64,000 nt of DNA from Mycolicibacterium septicum DSM 44393 (lineage in GTDB: Bacteria; Actinomycetota; Actinomycetes; Mycobacteriales; Mycobacteriaceae): NCBI RefSeq assembly GCF_000455325.1, contig NZ_HG322953.1, forward strand, positions 370,110 through 434,109, in the 5' to 3' direction. The translations under genes and the position numbers were made by a program. The notes beneath the pieces are model-generated. The model searched no databases, was not told where the DNA came from, and saw nothing but the letters and a program-made list of their open reading frames with translations. Shown piece after piece: positions 17,734 to 25,832 of the stretch (position 1 is its first letter; every line of letters begins with the position of its first letter).

Positions 17734-18544
17734 GCTCGCCGGCCAGCAGCGTCAACATCTCCGAACAGCCCGCTTCGACCTTGACCGTGGCGTGGTCGTC
17801 GCCGCGGGTGGGCCCGCGGTTGATGATCCCCACCGGGATGTTGTGCGCGGCCGCGTGCCGGACGAATCGGTAGCCGGAATACACGGTCAGCGAGGAACCC
17901 GCCACCAACAGCGCCTCGGCATCCTCCACCATCGAATACGCCTGTTCGACACGGTCTTTGGGGACGGTCTCGCCGAAGTAGACGATGTCGGGTTTGAGCA
18001 TGCCCCCGCACACCGGGCAGTCCACGATGGTGAACGAATCCGTCTCACTGATCACGGCGTCGGCGTCGGGGGCCACCGCGATGCCGCCGACCGATTCGGC
18101 GCGTTCGATGAAGCCGGGATTGGCCGTCTCCAGCAGCGCGGCCAACTCGTCGCGGCCCATGGTCGCGCCGCAATCCAGGCAGATCACCTGCGCGTAGGTG
18201 CCGTGCAGGTTGACCACCGACCGGCTGCCGGCCTTGCTGTGCAGCAGGTCCACGTTCTGGGTGATCAGTCCGCTCACCACACCCGTGGATTCCAGCGCGG
18301 CCAGGGCACGGTGCCCGGCGTTGGGCTGGGTTTCGTCCATGTGGCGCCAGCCGACGTGATTGCGGGCCCAGTACCGCTGGCGGAACACCGGATCGGAGGT
18401 GAACTGCCGGATCGTCATCGGATTGCTCGGCGGGGAATCCGGGCCTCGGTAGTCGGGGATGCCGGAATCGGTCGACATCCCGGCCCCGGTCAGCACCGCA
18501 AGACGGCGGCCCTGAAGTAGGGCGACGAGTTCGGGGGCATCCAC
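17702..18544 (-). CDS. Sir2 family NAD-dependent protein deacylase
   Basis: 280 residues, complete sirtuin fold: GAGMSTDSGIPDYRG (about residues 20-34) for NAD, QNVDLLH (96-102), the catalytic His in NLHGT (His114), and a zinc ribbon with Cys122, Cys125, Cys176 and Cys179. The long insert between the two Cys pairs and the motif spelling recall the SIRT4-like class rather than the CobB type that carries the Ala-Arg-Tyr-Arg desuccinylase signature. It removes acyl groups from lysines or transfers ADP-ribose, releasing nicotinamide. It lies 22 bases downstream of an isochorismatase-fold gene on the same strand. Confidence 0.95.
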   Translation of the reverse strand: MDAPELVALLQGRRLAVLTGAGMSTDSGIPDYRGPDSPPSNPMTIRQFTSDPVFRQRYWARNHVGWRHMDETQPNAGHRALAALESTGVVSGLITQNVDLLHSKAGSRSVVNLHGTYAQVICLDCGATMGRDELAALLETANPGFIERAESVGGIAVAPDADAVISETDSFTIVDCPVCGGMLKPDIVYFGETVPKDRVEQAYSMVEDAEALLVAGSSLTVYSGYRFVRHAAAHNIPVGIINRGPTRGDDHATVKVEAGCSEMLTLLAGELRRTCTASPG

Positions 18545-18566
18545 CCTCGCCAGGATAGGCCGCCGG

Positions 18567-19106
18567 TCAATCCAGGCATTCGGACGCGGGCACGATCTCG
18601 GCGCTCATGTTGCGGCGCATCATCTGCAGCGCTGCCGCGCCCAGGTCGGCATCGATGTGCGCGACTGCGTCCGACGGGATCACCACGTCGAAATGCCGCA
18701 CGTAGGCATCGAGCGCGCTGTAGAGGATGCACTGCTCGGTGACCTGGCCCGCGAGTATCAGCCGTTGCGTGCCCAACCGGCCCAACAGGTAATCCAGTGC
18801 GGTCGCATAGAACACGCTGTGGCGCACCTTGGTCAGCAGCAGGCAGCCGTCCGCGGGCGCGATGGGGCGCACCAGATCCGGGTGCTCACCGGCCAGCGCT
18901 GCGGCGACGATGTCACTGAACTGGGCGGTGAAATCGCCATAGTTGTCGTTGACGTAGATCAGGTCGACATTCTCGCGGTCGCGCACACCGCCGATTAGTC
19001 CGACCAGCGGATCGACGATCGCCGCCACGTTGGGAGCCAGCAGTTCGGCGTCCTCGTGCCGGTAGGCGTTGAGCATGTCCACAACCACCAGCGCGGTATC
19101 ACTCAT
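18567..19106 (-). CDS. Isochorismatase-fold cysteine hydrolase
   Basis: 179 residues. The catalytic triad of the family is readable: Asp10 (VVVDML), Lys93 (LTKVRHS) and Cys126 in the cis-peptide loop GQVTEQC. The family includes nicotinamidases, isochorismatases and biuret or carbamoyl hydrolases. The His-rich metal site of nicotinamidase (DxH) is replaced here by VNDNYG, so nicotinamidase activity is doubtful. It is divergent from nadE and upstream of the sirtuin gene, which places it in an NAD context; the substrate is not established. Confidence 0.9.
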   Translation of the reverse strand: MSDTALVVVDMLNAYRHEDAELLAPNVAAIVDPLVGLIGGVRDRENVDLIYVNDNYGDFTAQFSDIVAAALAGEHPDLVRPIAPADGCLLLTKVRHSVFYATALDYLLGRLGTQRLILAGQVTEQCILYSALDAYVRHFDVVIPSDAVAHIDADLGAAALQMMRRNMSAEIVPASECLD

Positions 19107-19163
19107 GCGTCATTTGGTACCCAGTGGCCCGATCTTGACACTTTTCGGGTGACAATGGGCGCG

Positions 19164-21206
19164 ATGGACTTCTACAGCGCCTACCACCACGGATTTGCGC
19201 GGGTCGCCGCCTGCACCCATCACACGGCGCTGGCGGACCCGCCGGCGAACGCGGAATCGGTGCTCCGGTTGGCGCAGGCCTGTCATGACGACGGCGTGGC
19301 CGTCGCGGTGTTTCCCGAGCTGACCTTGTCGGGCTACTCGATCGACGACATCCTGATGCAGGATGCCCTGCTGGAGTCGGTCGAACAGGCGCTCATCGAA
19401 ATCGTCGCGGCCTCGGTGGTGTTGGCACCGGTGCTGGTGGTCGGCGCGCCGCTGCGGCACCGGCACCGGATCTACAACGCGGCGGTCGTCATCCACCGCG
19501 GCGCCGTGCTCGGTGTGGCACCCAAGTCCTACCTGCCGACCTACCGGGAGTTCTACGAGCGCAGGCAGATGGCTACCGGCGCCGATGCCCGCGGCACCAT
19601 CCGGGTGGCCGGTGCGGAGGTTCCGTTCGGGCCCGACCTGCTGTTCGTGGCCTCCGACCTTCCCGGACTGGTGCTGCACGTCGAGATCTGTGAGGACATG
19701 TTCGTGCCGGTGCCGCCCAGTGCGCAGGCGGCGCTCGCCGGTGCGACGGTGCTGGCCAATCTCTCGGGCAGTCCGATCACCGTGGGCCGCGCCGAAGACC
19801 GTGCGCTGCTGGCCCGTTCGGCCTCGTCGCGGTGTCTGGCCGCCTACGTGTACGCCGCTGCCGGTGAAGGGGAGTCGACCACCGACCTGGCCTGGGACGG
19901 CCAGACCATGATCTGGGAGAACGGGCTGCTGCTCGCCGAGAGCGAGCGCTTCCCCCGCGGTGAACGACGCTCGGTGGCCGACGTGGATCTGGAGTTGCTG
20001 CGGTCCGAGCGGCTGCGGATGGGCACGTTCGACGACAACGCCAGACACCACGGCGGTCTCGTGGATTCGTTCCGCCGCATCGAGTTCCAGCTCGACCCGC
20101 CGACGGGCGACATCGGGCTGCTGCGCGAGATCGAGCGTTTCCCGTTCGTTCCGGCGGATCCCGCTCGCCTGCAACAGGATTGCTACGAGGCCTACAACAT
20201 CCAGGTTTCCGGTCTGGAGCAGCGACTGCGGGCGCTGAACTACCCCAAGGTGGTGATCGGGGTCTCCGGCGGTCTGGATTCCACTCATGCCCTGATCGTG
20301 GCGGCCCGGGCGATGGATCGGGAAAACCGTCCGCGCAGTGACATTCTCGCGTTCACCATGCCCGGCTTCGCCACCGGCGAGCACACCAAGAACAACGCGA
20401 TCCGGCTGAGTGAGGCACTGGGCGTGACGTTCGCCGAGATCGACATCAAGAAGACCGCCGAGCTGATGCTCACCGAGATGGACCATCCGTTCGGCCGTGG
20501 TGAGAAGGTCTACGACGTCACGTTCGAGAACGTCCAGGCCGGCCTGCGCACCGACTATCTGTTCCGGCTGGCCAATCAGCGCGGGGGCATCGTGCTCGGC
20601 ACCGGCGACCTGTCCGAGCTGGCGCTGGGCTGGTCGACGTACGGCGTCGGCGACCAGATGTCGCACTACAACGTCAATGGCGGGGTGCCGAAAACCCTGA
20701 TCCAGCATCTGATTCGGTGGGTGATCTCCTCGGACCAGTTCGGCGTCGAGGTGAACGAGGTTCTGCAATCGGTGCTGGACACCGAGATCACCCCTGAGCT
20801 GGTGCCCACCGGCGAGGACGAGGAGATCCAGAGCAGCGAGGCCAAGGTCGGTCCCTATGCGCTGCAGGATTTTTCATTGTTCCAGGTGCTGCGCCACGGG
20901 TTCCGCCCGTCGAAGGTGGCGTTCCTGGCCTGGCATGCCTGGCATGACGCGTCCCTCGGTGACTGGCCCGCCGGGTTCCCCGAGGACAAGCGCCCGGCGT
21001 ACTCGCTCAAGGAGATCCGGAACTGGCTGCAGGTGTTCGCGCAGCGGTTCTATTCGTTCTCGCAATTCAAACGTTCGGCGCTGCCGAACGGCCCCAAGGT
21101 GTCGCATGGCGGTGCCCTGTCGCCGCGTGGCGACTGGCGGGCGCCGTCGGACATGTCGGCGCGGATCTGGCTCGACGAGATCGAGCGGAGCGTTCCCGAA
21201 CAGTAG
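19164..21206 (+). CDS. nadE: Glutamine-dependent NAD+ synthetase
   Basis: 680 residues. It converts nicotinate adenine dinucleotide to NAD, using glutamine as the ammonia source. The N-terminal nitrilase-like glutaminase domain has the triad Glu52 (FPELTLSGYS), Lys121 (PKSYLPTYREF) and Cys176 (EICEDMF), the same numbers as in the M. tuberculosis enzyme. The C-terminal synthetase domain has the pyrophosphate loop GVSGGLDSTHAL and GTGDLSELALGW. ATG 19164 is chosen to match family length; ATG 19155 and GTG 19149 are in frame upstream. The gene stands alone downstream, with 137 bases to the next gene. Confidence 0.98.
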   Translation: MDFYSAYHHGFARVAACTHHTALADPPANAESVLRLAQACHDDGVAVAVFPELTLSGYSIDDILMQDALLESVEQALIEIVAASVVLAPVLVVGAPLRHRHRIYNAAVVIHRGAVLGVAPKSYLPTYREFYERRQMATGADARGTIRVAGAEVPFGPDLLFVASDLPGLVLHVEICEDMFVPVPPSAQAALAGATVLANLSGSPITVGRAEDRALLARSASSRCLAAYVYAAAGEGESTTDLAWDGQTMIWENGLLLAESERFPRGERRSVADVDLELLRSERLRMGTFDDNARHHGGLVDSFRRIEFQLDPPTGDIGLLREIERFPFVPADPARLQQDCYEAYNIQVSGLEQRLRALNYPKVVIGVSGGLDSTHALIVAARAMDRENRPRSDILAFTMPGFATGEHTKNNAIRLSEALGVTFAEIDIKKTAELMLTEMDHPFGRGEKVYDVTFENVQAGLRTDYLFRLANQRGGIVLGTGDLSELALGWSTYGVGDQMSHYNVNGGVPKTLIQHLIRWVISSDQFGVEVNEVLQSVLDTEITPELVPTGEDEEIQSSEAKVGPYALQDFSLFQVLRHGFRPSKVAFLAWHAWHDASLGDWPAGFPEDKRPAYSLKEIRNWLQVFAQRFYSFSQFKRSALPNGPKVSHGGALSPRGDWRAPSDMSARIWLDEIERSVPEQ

Positions 21207-21343
21207 TCTGACCGGCCCAATGGTCGGTTCGCCCAATTGACGACGCAAAAAATTGACAAGCTAACCTTCTGGCTCACATCGGCGCGCTAATGTGCGGCGG
21301 GTCACAGTTCGGCAGTGCCGGATGTCGGGTCGAGGAGGTTGCG

Positions 21344-24022
21344 TTGGGTGCTGCGAAGTACGTCGGTCGGGTAGGCGGATTGGCGGTCGCGCTCGGGGTC
21401 GGATCGGCTGTCGTGCTGGGCGGGCAGGTGCTGAGTGCGCCGGCCGCCTCGGCATCACCCGGGTCCAGCGACACCTCGTCGGAGTCCCCATCCGCGCCGG
21501 CCGCCAAGAAGGGCCCCGCCAAGGACCGGCAGGGCGCCCAGTCTTCGCGCCAGGCCGCGGTACGCGCAGCGATCAAGGACCGGGTGGCCAAGCTCGGTGA
21601 ATCCGGCCGCCACCACGTCAGCGCGACGACGCCGAAGTCCAACGTCGTGCAGTCGATCACCGACCGGCTGTCGGAGGCGCAGGCCACGATCGAGGCCGGC
21701 CTGACCCGTCACGACAGCGACTCGGCCCCGGCCGAAAAGCCCAAGGTCACCAAGCCCGCCGAGACGCTGCGGGGACTGTCCGCCAAGCCGAACCTGCCCC
21801 GTCCGCTGCACGATCGCGTTCAGGCTCCGGAGCCGGGCACGACCGATGACGAGCCCACGATCGAGGCCGTCGAAACCGGTCTGGCTGACCAACCCGCAAC
21901 GCCGCCGGCGGTCACCGTGACGGCCAAGACCGAGACGGCGCCGGCCGTCGGCGCGGCTCCCGTGCGGGGCCTGATCGAGACCGTCGTCAACGACATCGCC
22001 AGGACACTGGCCGGAAATTCGCCTACCGCACCCGCGCCCGATTCGCCTGCCGAGTGGGTACTGCTGGCGGCCGCGCGCCGAGAGTTCTCCACCGCCGCCG
22101 TGTCGCCAACCGTGGGCGCCACCGGCGGCATCGTCCCGGCGCCATCGGTCGGCATCACCGACGGCATCATCCACGGCACCACCGGGGCCGCCAGTTCGAG
22201 CGGTCTGCCGCTCACCTACACCGTGATCGGTGACCCGAGTGCGGGCGGCAAGGTGCGGCTCAACTCGGCCAACGGGACCTTCACGTTCCTGCCCTACGCG
22301 ACCGTGGTCGACAGCGGCGGCACCGAGAAGTTCACCGTCGTGGTCGCCGAGACCACGGCGTTCGACGCTGCGCTGCAACAGATCCCGATCTTGGGCTCGT
22401 TCGTGCCGCAGGTGCTGGTGATCGTTCACCAGGTGCCGGTCGTGAGCGACCTGCTGGCGCCGCTCATCGGCGACGCCGAGGTGGTGGACGTCAACGTCGA
22501 CGTCGGCGAGCTGGCACCGGCGGGCACCCCGGTGGCCTACACGGTCCAGGTGACCTCCTTCGACGGCGCGCAGATCAGCATGAACTACTTCCCGGCGTCG
22601 GGCCTCCAGGAAGGGGACGAGGCGCCGACCATCTTCAGCGGCGCGGGCCTGTCCAGTGCCGGTGACACCAACCCCTACTCCGGCGGCGCGACCGGCGTCG
22701 GCACGTTCCGCGACGCGGGCTACAACGTCGTCACCTGGGATTCGCGCGGCGAACACGACTCGGGCGGAATCCTGCAACTGGACAGTCCGTTCTTCGAGGG
22801 CCGCGACGTCTCGGCTCTGATCGACTACGTCGCCAAGCAACCCGGGACCCAGCTCGACGGGGCGAACGACCCGCGGATGGGCATGGTGGGGCCTTCCTAC
22901 GGCGGCGGCATTCAGTGGGTGACCGCGGGCACCGACAACCGGGTCGACGCGATCGTCCCGACGATCTCGTGGAACTCCCTGAACAGTTCGCTGTACCCCA
23001 ACGGGGCGTTCAAGACGTCGTACGCCGCGCTGCTGCTGCTGTCGCTGGTGACGTCCGGCGCGAACATCAACAGCCAGCTGTACAGCGGCATCTTCACCGG
23101 TGCGCTGCTCGGCGTCCTCACCCCCGAGCAGCAGGCCATCCTGGCCAGCAGCGGCCCGACCGCCCTGGTCAACAAGGTCACCGCTCCGACGCTGATCATC
23201 CAGGGCACCGTCGACGTGTTGTTCCCGCTGCAGCAGGCGATCGACAACGCGACGATCCTCGACGCCAACGGTGTGCCGGTGAAGATGGTCTGGTTCTGCG
23301 GTGGCCACGGCAACTGCGAGACCCCGCCCGGTGACAGCACGGAGATGGTCCAGACCGCGACGCTGAGCTGGCTGGACACCTACGTCAAGCACAAGGGCGA
23401 AGACGTGGATGACGGCCTACCCAAGTTTCAGTGGATCGACCAGAACGGCGATCACTACACGTCCGATCGCCTGCCGACCGACCCGAATTTCACCGGGACC
23501 CCGGTCACCGCGTCCGGCGGCGGCGGTGTGCTGGGGATCGTCCCGATCCTCGGTGGTTCGGGACCGGGAGCCGCGGGGATTCCGTTCGGGCTCGGCGACG
23601 GGACCAAGGCGGCCAACGCGGTGAACACCACGGTGACCGCGCCGTCGGGCACCGCGACCCAGATCGTCGGTGCGCCCGAGCTGACGATGACCTACTCCGG
23701 CATCGGCACCAGCCGTCACGTCTATGCCCAGATCGTCGACGACCAGACCGGGCAGGTGATCGGCAACGTGGTCACGGCGATCCCGGTCACCCTCGACGGC
23801 AAGGAGCACACCGTCACCATTCCGATGGAGGCCGTCGCCTACACGCTGGAGCCCGGCCACACCGCCACGGTGCAGATCACCAGTTCGGCCACACCGTTCC
23901 TCAACTTCACCCAGTTCGGTGTCATCGACATCTCCGGTGTCGAAGTGTCGCTGCCGACCGTGGGACCCGGTGCCAACGCGCACCCCGCGGCCGACGCCGC
24001 TCAGGAGGTGGTCAGCGTCTAG
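21344..24022 (+). CDS. Secreted alpha/beta hydrolase (S15/CocE-like) with Ig/cadherin-like domain
   Basis: 892 residues from a TTG at 21344, chosen because GAGGAGG (21332-21338) lies 5 bases before it and because it places a signal peptide at the N-terminus (hydrophobic residues about 8-27, Ala-rich cleavage region APAASAS). A Ser/Pro/Ala/Lys-rich linker of about 230 residues follows, then a short cadherin/VCBS-like beta domain (about 286-340). The alpha/beta hydrolase has the elbow GPSYGGGIQW (Ser518), an Asp in IQGTVDVLFP and a His in CGGHGNC, and a beta-sandwich C-terminus like X-Pro dipeptidyl peptidases closes it. It should act outside the membrane; the substrate is unknown. It shares a CTAG stop with the convergent neighbour. 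Confidence 0.87.
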   Translation: MGAAKYVGRVGGLAVALGVGSAVVLGGQVLSAPAASASPGSSDTSSESPSAPAAKKGPAKDRQGAQSSRQAAVRAAIKDRVAKLGESGRHHVSATTPKSNVVQSITDRLSEAQATIEAGLTRHDSDSAPAEKPKVTKPAETLRGLSAKPNLPRPLHDRVQAPEPGTTDDEPTIEAVETGLADQPATPPAVTVTAKTETAPAVGAAPVRGLIETVVNDIARTLAGNSPTAPAPDSPAEWVLLAAARREFSTAAVSPTVGATGGIVPAPSVGITDGIIHGTTGAASSSGLPLTYTVIGDPSAGGKVRLNSANGTFTFLPYATVVDSGGTEKFTVVVAETTAFDAALQQIPILGSFVPQVLVIVHQVPVVSDLLAPLIGDAEVVDVNVDVGELAPAGTPVAYTVQVTSFDGAQISMNYFPASGLQEGDEAPTIFSGAGLSSAGDTNPYSGGATGVGTFRDAGYNVVTWDSRGEHDSGGILQLDSPFFEGRDVSALIDYVAKQPGTQLDGANDPRMGMVGPSYGGGIQWVTAGTDNRVDAIVPTISWNSLNSSLYPNGAFKTSYAALLLLSLVTSGANINSQLYSGIFTGALLGVLTPEQQAILASSGPTALVNKVTAPTLIIQGTVDVLFPLQQAIDNATILDANGVPVKMVWFCGGHGNCETPPGDSTEMVQTATLSWLDTYVKHKGEDVDDGLPKFQWIDQNGDHYTSDRLPTDPNFTGTPVTASGGGGVLGIVPILGGSGPGAAGIPFGLGDGTKAANAVNTTVTAPSGTATQIVGAPELTMTYSGIGTSRHVYAQIVDDQTGQVIGNVVTAIPVTLDGKEHTVTIPMEAVAYTLEPGHTATVQITSSATPFLNFTQFGVIDISGVEVSLPTVGPGANAHPAADAAQEVVSV

Positions 24023-24843
24023 AGCCGGCCCTCGGCCCGCAGGTCTGGATGCACCCATTCGGGTGAGCGACGTGCCTTGAACGCCCGGAAGCCTTCCATC
24101 GCCTCGTCGCCGCTGTAGCTGGCCTTCATGCCGATACGGTCGTAGAGGCCCATGTAGCTGTCCAGGCTGGACTTGACCACGCCGCGGGCCCGGGGTGCGG
24201 TCCGGCAACACTGGGCGAGCACTTCGGTTGCGGCAGTGAGTAATTCGTCGTGGGGCACGATCCGGGCGACCATGCCCCAGTCGACCGCCTCCCGCGCGCT
24301 GAGCGTGCGTCCGGTGAACATCAGGTCGCGGGTCCGGACCGGGCCGATCAGGCGGGCCAGCATCTGGCTGTAGTAGGTGTCGGCGATGCCGCGGTACAAC
24401 TCGGGCACCCGGAACGTGGCGCGGTCGCTGACCACGGCCATGTCGCTGCAGATCGCGATCTGCAGCCCACCGCCCTGGCACAACCCGTTGACCGCGCTCA
24501 CCACGGGCTTGACCGATTGGCGCAGGGTTTCGAACGGTGTGACGTCCATCGACAGGGCCGCACCGAAGCTCATCCAGTCGTCGACGCCGTTGCCGCCGCC
24601 GAGGTCACCACCTGGTGCGAACACGTCTCCGGTGCCGGTGATGAGCAGGCCGGCCAGGTCCGGGTCCGCCTCGACGTGGGTGACCGCGTACCGGATGCCG
24701 AAGTACATCGCCGGCGTCATCGCATTGCGGGCCTCGGGCCGATCCAGGGTGACCACACCGAACGGGCCCTGCCGCTCGAACTTCAGGTATGGCGTGCCGA
24801 GCCAGTCGCCTTCGGGCGGTCGTGGGGAGAGTCCCTGTGTCAT
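24019..24843 (-). CDS. Enoyl-CoA hydratase/isomerase family protein (crotonase)
   Basis: 274 residues of the crotonase fold. The oxyanion-hole segments FAPGGDLGGG (residues about 74-83) and NGLCQGGGLQIAICSDMAV (about 118-136) are present. At the second catalytic position, where hydratases carry Glu, the segment reads VPELYRGI, so the acid is kept, though the exact reaction is uncertain. It probably acts on acyl-CoA in lipid breakdown, as one of many mycobacterial EchA paralogues. TATAGT 8 bases before the ATG suggests leaderless expression. It is monocistronic, between convergent and tandem neighbours. Confidence 0.92.
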   Translation of the reverse strand: MTQGLSPRPPEGDWLGTPYLKFERQGPFGVVTLDRPEARNAMTPAMYFGIRYAVTHVEADPDLAGLLITGTGDVFAPGGDLGGGNGVDDWMSFGAALSMDVTPFETLRQSVKPVVSAVNGLCQGGGLQIAICSDMAVVSDRATFRVPELYRGIADTYYSQMLARLIGPVRTRDLMFTGRTLSAREAVDWGMVARIVPHDELLTAATEVLAQCCRTAPRARGVVKSSLDSYMGLYDRIGMKASYSGDEAMEGFRAFKARRSPEWVHPDLRAEGRL

Positions 24844-24851
24844 GGTTGGCG

Positions 24852-24857
24852 ACTATA
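24852..24857 (-). promoter_or_regulatory. -10 box of the leaderless crotonase gene
   Basis: On the minus strand TATAGT precedes the ATG at 24843 by 8 bases, close to the best mycobacterial -10 consensus, with no ribosome binding site. Confidence 0.6.
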
Positions 24858-24888
24858 ACGCCAACGGTATCGGCTTCAGTTGGCCGTC

Positions 24889-25749
24889 TCAGTGGGTGAG
24901 GACGGCATCGATGTCGACGGCGGACGGCGCGCAGTTGCCTGCCCCTCGCACCAGGGTGGCCAGGGCTCCGGCCGCGCAGGCGCGGCGCAGTGCCTGCTCG
25001 TGGCCCGATCTCCACCCTGCGGCCAGCACTCCGGCGAACACGTCACCGGCACCGGCGGTATCCAACGCCCGCACCGCGGGGGCCGGCACGTCGAAGCGCT
25101 CGTCGTCACCCAGGTAGCTGGCCCCTCGCGCGCCCCGGGTGATCACCAGATGCCGCACCGGCCAATGCCACTCCGCCGCCTCGGTCTCGTTCACCACCAC
25201 CACGTCGACCAGTTCCGACAAGGCCAGCAGGTGATGGGCGGGCGTGCCTCCCGGCGACGCGTTGAGCATCACCACCGCCCCGGCGGCCCGGGCCAGCTTG
25301 GCCGCGGCGATCGCCGTCGCGACCGGGATCTCCAACTGGATCAGGGTGACCTCGCTCCAGACGATCGCCGAGCGGGCCGCCGCGGAATCCACTTCGAGCC
25401 GCGAGTTGGCGCCCGGTGCCACCACGATGCAGTTCTCCCCGACGGTGTCGACGAGGATCGCGGCGGATCCGCTGGGCCCCGGCATGCACGTCACGGCGTC
25501 GGCCCCGACTCCGTTGGCCTGCAGATGACGGCGCAGGATCGTGGCGGCGGGATCGTCTCCGACCGCGGCCACCAGCTCGACGTCGGCGCCGGCCCGCGCG
25601 GCCGCCACCGCTTGGTTGCCGCCCTTGCCGCCGGGCGCCGATGACAGCGACGACGCGAGCACCGTCTGTCCCGGGCGCGGCAGCGCACCGACGGTGAACG
25701 TGAGATCGGCGTTGATACTCCCGACGACGCAAACCCGCGCAGCGGCCAT
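24889..25749 (-). CDS. rbsK: Ribokinase-family (PfkB) carbohydrate kinase
   Basis: 286 residues. The PfkB fold opens with VCVVGSINADLTF and the substrate motif GGKGGNQAVAAARAGA, and closes with the ATP and catalytic signature DTAGAGDVFAG, where the Asp is the base. It matches Rv2436 by sequence and position. It phosphorylates ribose or a related sugar in the cytosol, but no ribose transporter is adjacent, so the substrate is inferred. The start at 25749 is supported by a TAGCCT box 8 bases upstream. The gene is divergent from proA. Confidence 0.92.
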   Translation of the reverse strand: MAAARVCVVGSINADLTFTVGALPRPGQTVLASSLSSAPGGKGGNQAVAAARAGADVELVAAVGDDPAATILRRHLQANGVGADAVTCMPGPSGSAAILVDTVGENCIVVAPGANSRLEVDSAAARSAIVWSEVTLIQLEIPVATAIAAAKLARAAGAVVMLNASPGGTPAHHLLALSELVDVVVVNETEAAEWHWPVRHLVITRGARGASYLGDDERFDVPAPAVRALDTAGAGDVFAGVLAAGWRSGHEQALRRACAAGALATLVRGAGNCAPSAVDIDAVLTH

Positions 25750-25757
25750 AGATAAAA

Positions 25758-25826
25758 AGGCTAACCGGGCAGAGGCGTCAGTGGCGCCTGACACGTGTCG
25801 AAGGACGTGAACAGGTCCGATACGCT
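25758..25826. promoter_or_regulatory. Divergent leaderless promoters of rbsK and proA
   Basis: Minus-strand TAGCCT (25763-25758) lies 8 bases before the rbsK ATG. Plus-strand TACGCT (25821-25826) lies 6 bases before the proA ATG. No ribosome binding site is seen for either. The 83-base gap shows no palindrome. Confidence 0.55.
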
Positions 25827-25832
25827 GGCTAG

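Noticed and set aside
18567..19106. Assignment of the isochorismatase-fold protein as nicotinamidase PncA
   Set aside because: The Asp-Lys-Cys triad is present but the metal-binding DxH histidines are absent, so only the family is called.
21251..21270. Possible iron (IdeR/DtxR) box before the secreted hydrolase gene
   Set aside because: Only the half GCTAACCT fits the consensus; the other half matches at two of nine positions, so it is not reported as a regulatory site.
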